Shown here: positions 35,820 to 44,670 of the stretch, piece by piece
How the letters are laid out: each line of letters begins with the position of its first letter
Position numbering within the stretch: position 1 is the stretch's first letter
NCBI GenBank assembly: GCA_005503065.1
Contig: SCOE01000001.1
Span: forward strand, 1-64,000
Source of the DNA: Comamonadaceae bacterium ALPHA2B
GTDB lineage: Bacteria; Pseudomonadota; Gammaproteobacteria; Burkholderiales; Burkholderiaceae_C
Length of the DNA: 64,000 nt
Direction of reading: 5' to 3'
Program-made: the position numbers and the translations under genes
The notes under the pieces: generated by a model
What the model was told of the DNA's origin: nothing
Databases searched by the model: none
Seen by the model: the letters and a program-made list of their open reading frames with translations, nothing else

Positions 35820-37454
35820 TCAGGCGGCGCGGCGCGCGGCGGCACGCCGGGGCGGGGGCTCCAGCGCCAGCAGATCGGCCGGCAGCTCGTCGTTCCACAC
35901 CTCGCGGAAATAGGCGCGGTCGCTGGCCACCAGGTGGGGCAGGGCCTCGCGCAGCGCACCCAGCGAGTGTGCCGCGGCACGCAGGTCGCCGGCATGTGCC
36001 GCGTACCACGCGTGTTCGAACAGCAGGCTCGCATGCTGCAGGCCGGGATAGCGGCGCTGGCCCTGACCATGCTCGTCGAGCCGAAGCCGGGCCACGTCCA
36101 CCCAGCGCGCGGGCCAGGCCGCGGGCGAGAAGGCCTCGGCCAGCGTGCCCGCCTGCGCCGCGAGTGCCGCCGGCTCGAGCGGCCGCATCGCACGGAAGGC
36201 GCGCAGCGTGCCGCCCGCCGCCGGCCGGCAGGCGCCGCGGGCGATGCGCAGCAGGTAGATCGCGTTCCAGGCCGAGCGGCCCTGCACGTCCACCAGGCCG
36301 CTGAGCCATTCGCTGAACGCGATCCACTGCACGGCCTGCACCACCGCATCCTCGCAGCGTGCGCCCTCGGTGGCGGGCAATGACAGGCCCACGCGGTCGA
36401 ACAGCCACACCGCCATGCCGAGGTTGGCGGCCACGTGCTGCGCCGCATCGAAGGCGTGGGACTCGAAGGCCGCCGCCAGCGCACGGCCGAAGTGCTGCAT
36501 GGCCTCCTGCGCCTGCGCGGCGGCGGCCGGCGCGTCCTGCGCGGCCATCGCCAGCGCGCGCGAACGGCAGGCCAGCGCCCACAGGTTGCTCCACTCGAAG
36601 CGCACCTGCGGGTGGTGCCGCAGCAGCGGCGCATGGGCCGGGTCGGCGGCCAGCGCCGAGAGCTGCGCCTGCGCCGCCGGCAGGTCGCGTGCCGTGTAGG
36701 CGCACCAGGCCGAAACGATGCCCGCCATCGCACCCAGGTACTCGTGGCCGGCGATGTGTTGCGCCAGCCGCTGCCGCTGCAGGGCCTGCACCCGTCGCCG
36801 CGCCTGCGCCTCGTCACCCAGGCGGCGCCACAGCAGTGCCTCGTTGAGGGTGACCAGGGCGCGCTGGAAATCGCCGTGCGCCAGGCTGCCGGCCTGCCGC
36901 ATCGCCTCCAGTGCGTTGGCCGGCACTGCGGCGCCGCGCGGCCCGACCACCGGTGTCGCCCAGCGGCCCTGGCGCATCGCCTGCTGGGCCGCGGCGAGCT
37001 GCTGCCAGAAGCGCGCGTCGCGCAGCTGCACCCCGGCCGGTGCGAGCGGCGCCGTGGCGGGCGCCAGGTCCAGGCCCAGGAAAGCCGTGACCTCGGCCGC
37101 CGTCGCCGGCTGCCCTTCGACCTGCAAGCGCAGCCGCGCCGCCTGCGCTGGCGGCAGCCAGAACGGGCCCTGGCTGCGCCCTTCGGCGTTGAGGAAGCGC
37201 GGGTCGCGCGATGCGTCCGCGCCCCAGCCCACGGCCAAGCCCCAGGCCTTGAAGTCGCGGAACGCGCGGCTCACCACCATGCGCAGCGTCGCGGCCGACG
37301 ACACCTGGCCACGCAGGTCGTCCAGGCGCAGCGGTGCGCCATCGAGGCGGGCGCGGTGCAGCCGCACCAGCAGCCACAGCGACTGGTAGGGCGCGGGCTG
37401 GCCGTCGACGGACTGCGGCGACGTGAGCTCGACGGTGAGGGGTGGCAGGGCCAT
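35820..37454 (-). CDS. Large hypothetical protein, helical-repeat-like
   Basis: I do not recognise this 544-aa protein. It has no signal peptide or clear membrane segment. Residues ~1-110 (LTVELTSPQSVDGQPAPYQS start) resemble a DNA-binding transcriptional-activator-like N-terminus (LWLLVRLHRARLDGAPLRLD followed by VSSAATLRMVVSRAFRDF). The rest is Ala/Leu/Arg-rich helices with TPR-like spacing (RALVTLNEALLWRRLGDEAQ and ALACRSRALAMAAQDAPAAA). It could be a regulatory or scaffold protein. It is divergent from the beta-lactamase gene by 147 nt and upstream of the CopD-like gene. Confidence 0.75.
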   Translation of the reverse strand: MALPPLTVELTSPQSVDGQPAPYQSLWLLVRLHRARLDGAPLRLDDLRGQVSSAATLRMVVSRAFRDFKAWGLAVGWGADASRDPRFLNAEGRSQGPFWLPPAQAARLRLQVEGQPATAAEVTAFLGLDLAPATAPLAPAGVQLRDARFWQQLAAAQQAMRQGRWATPVVGPRGAAVPANALEAMRQAGSLAHGDFQRALVTLNEALLWRRLGDEAQARRRVQALQRQRLAQHIAGHEYLGAMAGIVSAWCAYTARDLPAAQAQLSALAADPAHAPLLRHHPQVRFEWSNLWALACRSRALAMAAQDAPAAAAQAQEAMQHFGRALAAAFESHAFDAAQHVAANLGMAVWLFDRVGLSLPATEGARCEDAVVQAVQWIAFSEWLSGLVDVQGRSAWNAIYLLRIARGACRPAAGGTLRAFRAMRPLEPAALAAQAGTLAEAFSPAAWPARWVDVARLRLDEHGQGQRRYPGLQHASLLFEHAWYAAHAGDLRAAAHSLGALREALPHLVASDRAYFREVWNDELPADLLALEPPPRRAAARRAA

Positions 37455-37601
37455 GTGACAGGCGTTACAGCGGTGTGCGGTGACGAGGCCGGCGGGCTTG
37501 GTGGGAGGGGTGCGGCTTCCTACGATGCGAAGCGTCGCAACATGTCCATCCATTCCACCGGCACCGCATTGTCGGCGCCCCCGCATCGCAGGAGACCTCG
37601 A

Positions 37602-38510
37602 ATGCCCAATCCCCCCGCCCCATCGGCCGCCGCGCTCACCCGCCGTCATGTGCTGATGGCCGCCTCCCTCGTCCCATTCGCCACGGCGTGCACTGCAGCG
37701 TCGCGCGGCGCCTCCCGCGACCCTGCCGCCGCCCTTGCGCGACTCGAAGAAGGACTGAGCGGCCGCCTCGGCGTCTTCGCCATCGACACCGCCAGCGGTG
37801 CCACCATCGGCCACCGTGCCAGCGAGCGCTTTCCGATCTGCAGCACCTTCAAGGCCGTCCTCGCCGGCGCGCTGCTGGCGCGCAGCGTGCGCGAGCCGGG
37901 CCTGCTCGACGAGCGCGTGCGCTACACGAAGGCGGACCTGATCGCCCACTCGCCCGTCACCGGCCGCGAGCTGGCACGCGGCATGACGGTGGCCGAACTG
38001 TGCGCCGCCACCGTGCAGTACAGCGACAACGCCGCCGCCAACCTGCTGCTGCGGCGCATCGGCGGTCCCGAGGCACTGACGGCGCAGGCGCGCGCGTGGG
38101 GCGACGGCACCTTACGCCTCGACCGCTGGGAAACCGAACTCAACAGCGCGCTGGCCGACGACCCGCGCGACACCTCCACGCCCGAGGCCATGGCGCGCCT
38201 GCTGCGCACCCTGGCGGTGGACGACGGCCTGCCCACGGCACAGCGCGCCCGCCTGCAGGACTGGCTGCGCGGCAACACCACCGGCGGCGCGCGCATCCGC
38301 GCCGGCATGCCGCCGGCGTGGACGGTGGGGGACAAGACGGGCACCGGCGCCCACGGCGCGGCCAGCGACATCGCGGTCGTCTGGCGGCCGCAGGCGGCAC
38401 CGCTGGTGCTTGCGGTCTACACGCGGCTCGAGGCGCAGGATGCGAAGCCGCGCGACGACGTCATCGCGGCGGCGTCGCGCATCGTCGCCGGCTGGGCCGG
38501 CGCGGCCTGA
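37602..38510 (+). CDS. Class A beta-lactamase
   Basis: This 302-aa enzyme hydrolyses beta-lactams in the periplasm. All class A motifs are present: STFK (81-84), SDN (141-143), the omega-loop RWETELN with the general base Glu177, and KTG (245-247). The N-terminus carries a twin-arginine-like signal (TRRHVLMAASLVPFATAC), with Cys30 as a possible lipidation site. GGAGA lies before the ATG at 37602. It appears to be a resident chromosomal gene: composition matches its surroundings and no mobile element is nearby. There is no adjacent AmpR-type LysR; the divergent gene encodes the unknown 544-aa protein. Confidence 0.93.
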   Translation: MPNPPAPSAAALTRRHVLMAASLVPFATACTAASRGASRDPAAALARLEEGLSGRLGVFAIDTASGATIGHRASERFPICSTFKAVLAGALLARSVREPGLLDERVRYTKADLIAHSPVTGRELARGMTVAELCAATVQYSDNAAANLLLRRIGGPEALTAQARAWGDGTLRLDRWETELNSALADDPRDTSTPEAMARLLRTLAVDDGLPTAQRARLQDWLRGNTTGGARIRAGMPPAWTVGDKTGTGAHGAASDIAVVWRPQAAPLVLAVYTRLEAQDAKPRDDVIAAASRIVAGWAGAA

Positions 38511-38519
38511 ACGACGGGT

Positions 38520-38714
38520 TCAGTCTGCCTCGCACACCAGGGCCGGCAGTTCGCTGCGGCCCACGCCGAGGTCGTTCAGCTCGTGCTGGCCGAGCGCCAT
38601 CAATGCGCGCGCCTCGGCCTTCTGGCGGCGCACCAGGGCGGCACGGTGCCACCATTGCTGCAGGCCGCGCAGCGGCAGAAGGGTCGGGACGGCGGGGCGC
38701 AGGACGGCGTTCAT
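38520..38714 (-). CDS. DUF1127 family small protein
   Basis: This 64-aa protein has a C-terminal DUF1127 motif (ALMALGQHELNDLGVGRSEL). The family consists of small arginine-containing proteins found across proteobacteria; some affect RNA turnover or phosphate and stress responses. It is divergent from the LysR gene at 38829 and may be regulated by it. Confidence 0.82.
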   Translation of the reverse strand: MNAVLRPAVPTLLPLRGLQQWWHRAALVRRQKAEARALMALGQHELNDLGVGRSELPALVCEAD

Positions 38715-38812
38715 GATCGGGCTCCAGGTCGGTGGGCAACGGGGCTGTGAGTGGAAGTGACGCGATCATGCGCCGCGGCCCTCGATTGGAGAAGTTGAGA
38801 TTTCTGAGCGCT

Positions 38813-38826
38813 GTGATCAGAATCAC
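38813..38826. promoter_or_regulatory. Short inverted repeat next to a lysR start
   Basis: GTGAT-CAGA-ATCAC is a perfect 5-bp inverted repeat ending 2 nt before the lysR start codon. It could be an autoregulatory site in the gap shared with the DUF1127 gene. It is short, so chance is possible. Confidence 0.35.
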
Positions 38827-38828
38827 TG

Positions 38829-39737
38829 ATGCGCCATCTCAACCTCGACCAGCTCCGCACCCTCATCGCCATCGCCGACCTGGGCAGCTTCTCGGCCGCC
38901 GCGCAGTCGCTGCACCTGGCGCAGCCCACCGTCAGCCTGCATGTGAGCGAACTCGAATCCCGCCTGGGCGTGCCCCTGCTGGTGCGCGCCTCGCGCCGCG
39001 TGCAGCCCACCCCCGCCGGTGCCGAGCTGGTCGAGCGTGGCCGACGCCTGCTGCGCGACGTGGACGAGGCCATCGACGCCGCCCAGCGCCGCCATGCGGG
39101 CCTGGAGGGGCGCGTGCGCGTGGGCGTGAGCACCACCGGCATCGTGGTGGACCTGCTGCCGCCGGTGTTCGAGGCGCTCGCCAAGCGTCATCCCGGCATC
39201 GAGATCTCGCCCATGTTCGTCGGCTCCGAGGGTTCGGTGGCCGGGCTGCAGGCGGGCACGGTCGATCTGGCGCTGGTCTCGCTGCCGCAGCCCGCGCTGC
39301 CCGGCGTGCGCTTCACGCCCTGGATGACCAACGAGATGCGCGCGCTGGTGCCGGCCCAGTGGCCGGCGGTCAAGCGGGCGACGCCGGCGTGGCTGGCGGA
39401 ACGGCCCCTGGTCATGAACGAGCCGGGCAGCCGCATGCAGACGCTCACCATGGAATGGTTCGCGCGAGCCGGCTACGCGCCGCGCCCGCGCATCGAGCAC
39501 AACTACGACACCGCCATGCGCGGCCTGGTCGAGGCCGGCTACGGCGCCGCGCTGCTGCCGGTGGCGCCCGGCGACAAGGCCTACGCCAACCCGCGGGTGC
39601 GCGTGGTGCCGCTCAGCCCGCGGCTGGTGCGCAAGCTGGTCATCGGCCAGCGTGCGACCGAGTCGCGCGAGGGCGCCGTGGCGCGTGTGGCGGAGGTGCT
39701 GCTGGAGTTCTCGCGCGCCTGGGCCGGGCCGGCGTGA
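38829..39737 (+). CDS. LysR family transcriptional regulator
   Basis: This is a 302-aa LysR protein. HTH: LDQLRTLIAIADLGSFSAAA, then QSLHLAQPTVSLHVSELESR. The effector domain begins VRVGVSTTGIVVDLLPPVF. It is divergent from the DUF1127 gene and upstream of another lysR gene on the same strand, 94 nt away. Target and effector are unknown. Confidence 0.88.
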   Translation: MRHLNLDQLRTLIAIADLGSFSAAAQSLHLAQPTVSLHVSELESRLGVPLLVRASRRVQPTPAGAELVERGRRLLRDVDEAIDAAQRRHAGLEGRVRVGVSTTGIVVDLLPPVFEALAKRHPGIEISPMFVGSEGSVAGLQAGTVDLALVSLPQPALPGVRFTPWMTNEMRALVPAQWPAVKRATPAWLAERPLVMNEPGSRMQTLTMEWFARAGYAPRPRIEHNYDTAMRGLVEAGYGAALLPVAPGDKAYANPRVRVVPLSPRLVRKLVIGQRATESREGAVARVAEVLLEFSRAWAGPA

Positions 39738-39831
39738 GCGGGCTTGCGGGATGTTGCCGAGCGGGCCGGCGCGCTCGGCCGACCGGCGCAACAATCCGTG
39801 CTGACGCATCGCCATCGCCTGGAGCCACTGC

Positions 39832-40773
39832 TTGAAACTCGTCTCGACGACCGCCCTGCGCTACTTCGCGGAAGTGGCGCGCACCGGTTCGATCCGCGCG
39901 GCCTCCGAGAACCTGTTCGTTGCGGCGTCCGCGGTCGGCCGCCAGCTGGTGATGCTCGAAGACTCGCTGGGTGCGCCGCTGCTGGAGCGCCGGCAGGGGC
40001 GCGGCAAGGTCCGGCTCACGGCGGCCGGCGAACTGCTGATGCGCTACTACAAGAACATCAGCAACGAAACGCGGCGCGTGCATGCGGAGCTGGAGGCGCT
40101 GCAGGGCCTGCGGCGCGGCCATGTGCACTTCGGCATGCCCGAATCCTTCACGCGTGACCTGATGCCCGGCTTCTTCTCGCGCTTCTCCAAGGACTATCCC
40201 GGCATCTCGTTCAGCGTCCATGTGGCCGGCAGCCCGCGATTGACGCAGATGCTGCTGGAGGACGAACTCGACGCCTGCTTCACCTTCGGCGACGTGCCGC
40301 AGACCGACGTGCGAACCGTCTACTCGCGCCTGATGCCGCTGTTCGTCCTGGTGCCGAGCGGGCATCCTTTGGAGGGGCGCAAGTCGCTGCGCCTGTCCGA
40401 CTGCGCCGAATACGGCCTCTCGCTGCTGGATTCCTCGCTGTGGGCCAAGCTGCAGACCGACGAGATGCTGTCGAAGGCCAACATCCGGCCGCGCGTGGCG
40501 CTGGAGACCAATTCCTACGAACTCATGCGCAACGTGGCGGCCGAGGGCATGTGCCTGACCTTCACCACCACGCCGATCGAGGACCCGCAGGCCAGGCCGC
40601 GGGCCGGCTCCTATGTGCCACTGAAGGACCCGCGGGCCCGCCCGCAGCGGCTGGCGCTGAGCGTGCACCAGGGCCGCAACCTGCCGCTGCCCGTCGAGAC
40701 CTTCCTGGCCGAGCTGCTGCTCGTCCTGGAGGATGCCGAGGCCCGCGCGCACGCGGCGCCGGCTGCGCGCTGA
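39832..40773 (+). CDS. LysR family transcriptional regulator
   Basis: This 313-aa LysR protein has an HTH starting STTALRYFAEVARTGSIRAA and SENLFVAASAVGRQLVMLED, and an effector domain HVHFGMPESFTRDLMPGFFS. The start is TTG at 39832 with GGAG 6 nt upstream; no ATG fits the conserved N-terminus. It converges with the 2OG-Fe(II) oxygenase gene 17 nt away and may regulate the purine-type ABC/deaminase operon beyond it; that is inference. Confidence 0.85.
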   Translation: MKLVSTTALRYFAEVARTGSIRAASENLFVAASAVGRQLVMLEDSLGAPLLERRQGRGKVRLTAAGELLMRYYKNISNETRRVHAELEALQGLRRGHVHFGMPESFTRDLMPGFFSRFSKDYPGISFSVHVAGSPRLTQMLLEDELDACFTFGDVPQTDVRTVYSRLMPLFVLVPSGHPLEGRKSLRLSDCAEYGLSLLDSSLWAKLQTDEMLSKANIRPRVALETNSYELMRNVAAEGMCLTFTTTPIEDPQARPRAGSYVPLKDPRARPQRLALSVHQGRNLPLPVETFLAELLLVLEDAEARAHAAPAAR

Positions 40774-40790
40774 GTGGACGCCAGGCCGCG

Positions 40791-41801
40791 TCAGCCCTCG
40801 GCGGCCGCCAGCTCGGCCGGCGTCCTGTACTTCTGCACGCTGGCGAAGCGGCTCACCAGGTACTCGCCCGACTTGATGGGCGCGTGCCGGGGCGCGCCTT
40901 CCGCCGGTTCGAAGCCGGGCAGGCAGCGCACCGGCGTGTCGTAGTCGAGATTGAAGAAGGTCGGGATCGAGTAACGCTCGCGGCCGGTGCGGTTGGCCAC
41001 GCGGTGCGGGTTCGACACGTAGACATCGTTGGTCCACACCTTCACCAGGTCGCCCAGGTTCACCACCAGCGTGCCCTCCACGTACGGCGCGGCCACCCAT
41101 TCGCCGCTGCGCGTGCACAGCTCCAGCCCGCCGATCGGGTCCTGCGTGAGCAGGGTGAGCATGCCGTAGTCGGTGTGCATCGCCGCGCCGAGTTCGAGGT
41201 TGGTGAAGGACTCCTGCGGCGGGTAGTGGAAGAGGCGCGACTGCACCATCGGCTTCTTCGTGTACTGCAGGAAGAAGCCCTCGTCCTGCCCGACCGCCAA
41301 CGCGAACACGCGCAGCAGGTTGCGGCCGAGTGCGATGGTGGCGTCGAAGTAGGTCATCGCCGCCTTCTCCAGCCACGGCTTGTCGGCGGGCCAGCGGTTG
41401 GGCCCGTGCAGCGGCCGGCCGGCCTGCACGTCCGCGTCGGTCAGCGGCAGGTCCAGCCCCAGCTCGTAGCTTTCCTTGCGGTCCGGCTTGTGGCCCGGAT
41501 GCTGGGTCACGCCCATCGGCATGAAGCCGCGGCGGAAGCGCTCGTCGATGCGGTCCTTCAGGCGCTCCTCCATCGGCAGCGACATGTAGCGGCGGGTGGC
41601 CTCGAAGACATCGTCGATGACCTGCTGGGGCACGCCATGGTTCTTGACGTAGAAGAAGCCGGTGTTGGTGCAGGCCGCCTTGAACTGCTCGACCAGGGGG
41701 CCGATCGGTCCGCCGGCGAGCCAGGGGCCGAGGTCGAGGATGGGCATCTCTTCGGCGGATGCACGGCGGGGCGCGTCGATGGTGTGCTCGGCGAGCGTCA
41801 T
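40791..41801 (-). CDS. 2-oxoglutarate/Fe(II)-dependent oxygenase (IPNS-like family)
   Basis: This 336-aa enzyme has the non-heme-iron triad His209-x-Asp211 (HTDYGMLTLL) and His266 (NPHRVANR), and the 2-oxoglutarate-binding Arg276-x-Ser278 (RYSIP). The N-terminal DIOX_N part (MPILDLGPWLAGG, GFFYVKNHGVP) is intact. It is the last gene of the leftward unit with an ABC importer and an adenine/adenosine deaminase, 30 nt after the permease. The substrate is unknown; hydroxylation of an imported purine or N-containing heterocycle is a reasonable guess. Confidence 0.9.
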   Translation of the reverse strand: MTLAEHTIDAPRRASAEEMPILDLGPWLAGGPIGPLVEQFKAACTNTGFFYVKNHGVPQQVIDDVFEATRRYMSLPMEERLKDRIDERFRRGFMPMGVTQHPGHKPDRKESYELGLDLPLTDADVQAGRPLHGPNRWPADKPWLEKAAMTYFDATIALGRNLLRVFALAVGQDEGFFLQYTKKPMVQSRLFHYPPQESFTNLELGAAMHTDYGMLTLLTQDPIGGLELCTRSGEWVAAPYVEGTLVVNLGDLVKVWTNDVYVSNPHRVANRTGRERYSIPTFFNLDYDTPVRCLPGFEPAEGAPRHAPIKSGEYLVSRFASVQKYRTPAELAAAEG

Positions 41802-41831
41802 GGGGGGGATCTCCTTGGGAATGAGGGCGGC

Positions 41832-42680
41832 TCAGGCGCCGCGGGACAGGTCGGTGAAGGCGTCGGCCCAGAAGATGACGCGGCGCGCGATCGACTTCAC
41901 GACAGCGTGCAGCACGATGCCGATGACCGAGAGGACGATGAGGATCGCGAACATGCCGCCCGCGTCCATCGAGAAGTTGCGCTGCAGGATGAGGTAGCCC
42001 AGGCCCGCCTGCGCGCCCACGAACTCGCCGACGATCGCGCCGATGACGGCCAGCACGATGCCGATGTCCAGCCCCGCGAAGATGTAGGGCAGGGCGTGCG
42101 GCAGCCGCACCATCCGGAAGACGTGCCAGCCCGAGGCGGTGAAGGCACGCATGAGGTCGATCTGGTCGCGCGGCGCCGAGCGAAGTCCCACGATGGTGTT
42201 GGCCAGCACGGGGAAGAACACGATCGTGGCGGTGATGACGACCTTCGAGGTCGTGTCGAAGCCGAACCACAGCACGAACAGCGGCGCGATCGCGACCTTC
42301 GGGACTGTCTGGAAGGCCACCACGTAGGGGTAGAGCACCGCCTCCAGCAGCGCGCTCTGGCCGATCAGCGCGCCGAGGACGAAGCCGGCGAGCGCCCCGA
42401 GCCCGAAGCCCGCCAGGATCTCGTAGAGCGTGACGCCCAGGTGCGGCCACACCTCGCCACTGGCGAACACGTCGTGGATCGACTTGCCCACGCCCAGCGG
42501 TCCGGGAAAGATCAGGTGCGAGACGTCGAAGGCGGTCACGGCCACGTGCCAGAGCACCATCACCACCACGAACACGCCGGCGATCAGCAGCCGGCGCCGG
42601 CCGGGCGTGAGCCAGTGCGACGGGCCGCCGTCGTCGTCATCGGCTTCCAGCGGGCGGATGTCTTCTGCGATGGCGGCCAT
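41832..42680 (-). CDS. ABC transporter permease (nitrate/taurine/sulfonate type)
   Basis: This 282-aa, six-span permease of the SsuC/TauC family has the EAA-loop RAFTASGWHVFRMVRLPHAL followed by PYIFAGLDIGIVLAVIGAIV. The ATG overlaps the stop of the ATPase gene by one base, so the two are coupled. It forms one importer with the ATPase and the NMT1-type binding protein. Confidence 0.9.
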   Translation of the reverse strand: MAAIAEDIRPLEADDDDGGPSHWLTPGRRRLLIAGVFVVVMVLWHVAVTAFDVSHLIFPGPLGVGKSIHDVFASGEVWPHLGVTLYEILAGFGLGALAGFVLGALIGQSALLEAVLYPYVVAFQTVPKVAIAPLFVLWFGFDTTSKVVITATIVFFPVLANTIVGLRSAPRDQIDLMRAFTASGWHVFRMVRLPHALPYIFAGLDIGIVLAVIGAIVGEFVGAQAGLGYLILQRNFSMDAGGMFAILIVLSVIGIVLHAVVKSIARRVIFWADAFTDLSRGA

Positions 42681-43588
42681 CAGTCGAGCCCTCCGGTGGC
42701 GTTGAGGTTGGTGCGGATGCGGGAGACGTGGCTGCCGAAGCGCTCGGTGTTGATGAGGTCCAGCGTGCGTGTGGCCGGCAGGTCGACGTCGATGACCTGG
42801 GTCACGCGGCCGGGCCGCGGCGACATCACCACGACGCGGTCGCCAAGGAACACCGCCTCGGGAATGCTGTGGGTGACCAGCATGATGGTGGCGCCGGTAC
42901 GCTCGCGCAGCTTCAGCAGCTCCACGTTCATGCTTTCGCGCGTCATGGCGTCGAGCGCGCCGAAGGGCTCGTCCATCAGCAGCAGCAGCGGGTCGTTGAC
43001 CAGCGCACGGGCGATGCCCACGCGCTGCTGCATGCCGCCCGAGAGTTCGCCCGGGTACTTGGTCTCGAAGCCCGCGAGGCCCACCAGCTGCAGGTAGTGC
43101 ATCGCACGCTCGCGCGCCACCCGGGCGTCGCGGCCCTGGATCTGCGCGGGCACCAGCACGTTGTCGAGCACGTTGCGCCAGGGCAGCAGCACCGGCGCCT
43201 GGAACACCACGCCGATGTCGCGGCTCGGCCCCGCATGGCGGCGGCCGGCCAGCTCGACCGTGCCGCGGCTCGCGCGCTCGAGCCCGGCCAGGATGCGCAG
43301 CAGCGTGCTCTTGCCGCAGCCGCTGGGCCCGACCACGGTCACGAACTCGCCCCGCGCCACGCCGAAGCTCACGTCGTGCAGCGCCACCACCTCGCTGCCG
43401 TCCTTGGACCTGAAGGTCTTGTGCACACCCTCGAAGCGGAAGGCCGGCGGCGAGGATGCGCCGGCGCCGTGCAGCCCGGGGCTGTCCCGGCCCGCGACCA
43501 CCTGGAGCGCGGCGCGCGCGCTCGGCGGGGCACCGTCGGCCGGGCCCGCGGCGCGGACCACCTTGGGAACGGTCGGTTGGGGGCTCAT
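42680..43588 (-). CDS. ABC transporter ATP-binding protein (nitrate/taurine type)
   Basis: This 302-aa ATPase has Walker A GPSGCGKST (87-95), Q-loop GVVFQAPVLLPWRNV, signature LSGGMQQRV and Walker B LLLLMDEPFGALD. A Pro/Ala/Gly-rich N-terminal extension of about 48 residues precedes the domain. It is longer than usual but in frame from the ATG that overlaps the deaminase stop (ATGA), so it is probably translated. Confidence 0.9.
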   Translation of the reverse strand: MSPQPTVPKVVRAAGPADGAPPSARAALQVVAGRDSPGLHGAGASSPPAFRFEGVHKTFRSKDGSEVVALHDVSFGVARGEFVTVVGPSGCGKSTLLRILAGLERASRGTVELAGRRHAGPSRDIGVVFQAPVLLPWRNVLDNVLVPAQIQGRDARVARERAMHYLQLVGLAGFETKYPGELSGGMQQRVGIARALVNDPLLLLMDEPFGALDAMTRESMNVELLKLRERTGATIMLVTHSIPEAVFLGDRVVVMSPRPGRVTQVIDVDLPATRTLDLINTERFGSHVSRIRTNLNATGGLD

Positions 43589-44604
43589 GCGGCCTCCGCC
43601 TGGCGGGCCCAGCGGTCGATGGCCTGCAGCGCCTCGGCCCGCCGTTCGTCGGTGATGAACGCGGCCTCGAAGCTGTTGCGCGCCAGCGCGACCAGTTCGG
43701 CACGCTCGAGCCCGAGCGCCGCCTGGCAGGCCAGGTAGTTGTCGTTGACGTAGCCGCCGAAGTACGAGGGGTCGTCGGAGTTGACCGTGACGCACAGGCC
43801 GGCGTCGAGCAGCCGCTTGAGCGGATGCGCCGCCACCGACGGCACCACGTTCAGCCGCAGGTTGGACAGCGGGCACATGGTGAGCGGGATGCGGCTGCGC
43901 GCGAGCTCGGCGACCAGCGCCGCGTCGTCCATGCAGGCGTTGCCGTGGTCCAGCCGCTGCACCTGCAGCACTTCCAGCGCCTCGCGCACATAGCCCGCCG
44001 GTCCTTCCTCGCCCGCATGGGCGACCACCTTGAAGCCCAGCGCGCGGCAACGGCGGAAGAATTCGCTGAACTTGCTCGGTGGGTGACCCACTTCGGCGCC
44101 GCCCAGGCCGAAGCCCAGGATGCGGCCGTACCACGGTTCCAGGGATTCGAGCAGTTCGAGCGCCTCGGCCTCGGTGCGATGGCGCTGCGCCACGACGATC
44201 AGGCCGGCACTGATGCCGTCGGCCGCCTCGGCCTCGGCCATCGCGCCCAGCACGCCGTCCATCACCGCGGCCAGCGGCACGCCCCGCGTGGTGTGGCCCT
44301 GCACGCCGAGGAACATCTCGGCATGCAGCACCCGGTCGGCGTGCGCGCGCGCCAGGTACTCGCGCGTGATGTCGTGGAAGTCCTGCGCGGTCACGAGCAC
44401 GCGGCAGCCGTCGTAGTAGAGGTCGAGGAAGTCCTGCAGGTCCTCGAAGCTATAGGCCGCACGCAGCTCTTCCTCGGTCTTCCAGCGGATCTCGACGCCG
44501 TTGCGCCGGGCCAGCCGGATGAACAGGTCGGGCTCGATCGAGCCCTCCAGGTGCATGTGCAGCTCGGCCTTGGGCAGGCCGGCCACGAACTGTTCGGGCG
44601 TCAT
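43585..44604 (-). CDS. Adenine/adenosine deaminase family protein
   Basis: This 339-aa metallo-deaminase has the zinc-binding HMHLEGS (His16, His18), VAHAGEEGPAGY, RLDHGNACMDD and NSDDPSYFGGY motifs. AEVGHPPSKFSEFFRRCRA and the AGEEGP block resemble the adenine-deaminase (ADE) branch rather than adenosine deaminases. It would convert adenine, or an N6-substituted adenine, to hypoxanthine. Position inside an ABC importer operon, with overlapping start and stop codons, suggests the importer brings in its substrate. Confidence 0.88.
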   Translation of the reverse strand: MTPEQFVAGLPKAELHMHLEGSIEPDLFIRLARRNGVEIRWKTEEELRAAYSFEDLQDFLDLYYDGCRVLVTAQDFHDITREYLARAHADRVLHAEMFLGVQGHTTRGVPLAAVMDGVLGAMAEAEAADGISAGLIVVAQRHRTEAEALELLESLEPWYGRILGFGLGGAEVGHPPSKFSEFFRRCRALGFKVVAHAGEEGPAGYVREALEVLQVQRLDHGNACMDDAALVAELARSRIPLTMCPLSNLRLNVVPSVAAHPLKRLLDAGLCVTVNSDDPSYFGGYVNDNYLACQAALGLERAELVALARNSFEAAFITDERRAEALQAIDRWARQAEAA

Positions 44605-44610
44605 GTCAGT

Positions 44611-44660
44611 CGCGCCCCTCGAGGGCAGCGGACCGCGCGAAGCGGGGGGAGCATCGGGGC
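44611..44660. repeat. Repeat family E, partial copy
   Basis: CGCGCCCCTCGAGGGCAGCG, then GACCGCGCGAAGCGGGGGGA and GCATCGGGGC resemble the right half of repeat E at 20244-20325. It fills the 66-nt gap between the binding-protein gene and the deaminase gene. Confidence 0.6.
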
Positions 44661-44670
44661 TTGTTTCATG

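Noticed and set aside
39640-42450. A 936-codon minus-strand frame across the LysR genes and oxygenase
   Set aside because: It is an out-of-frame shadow of several well-supported genes on both strands.
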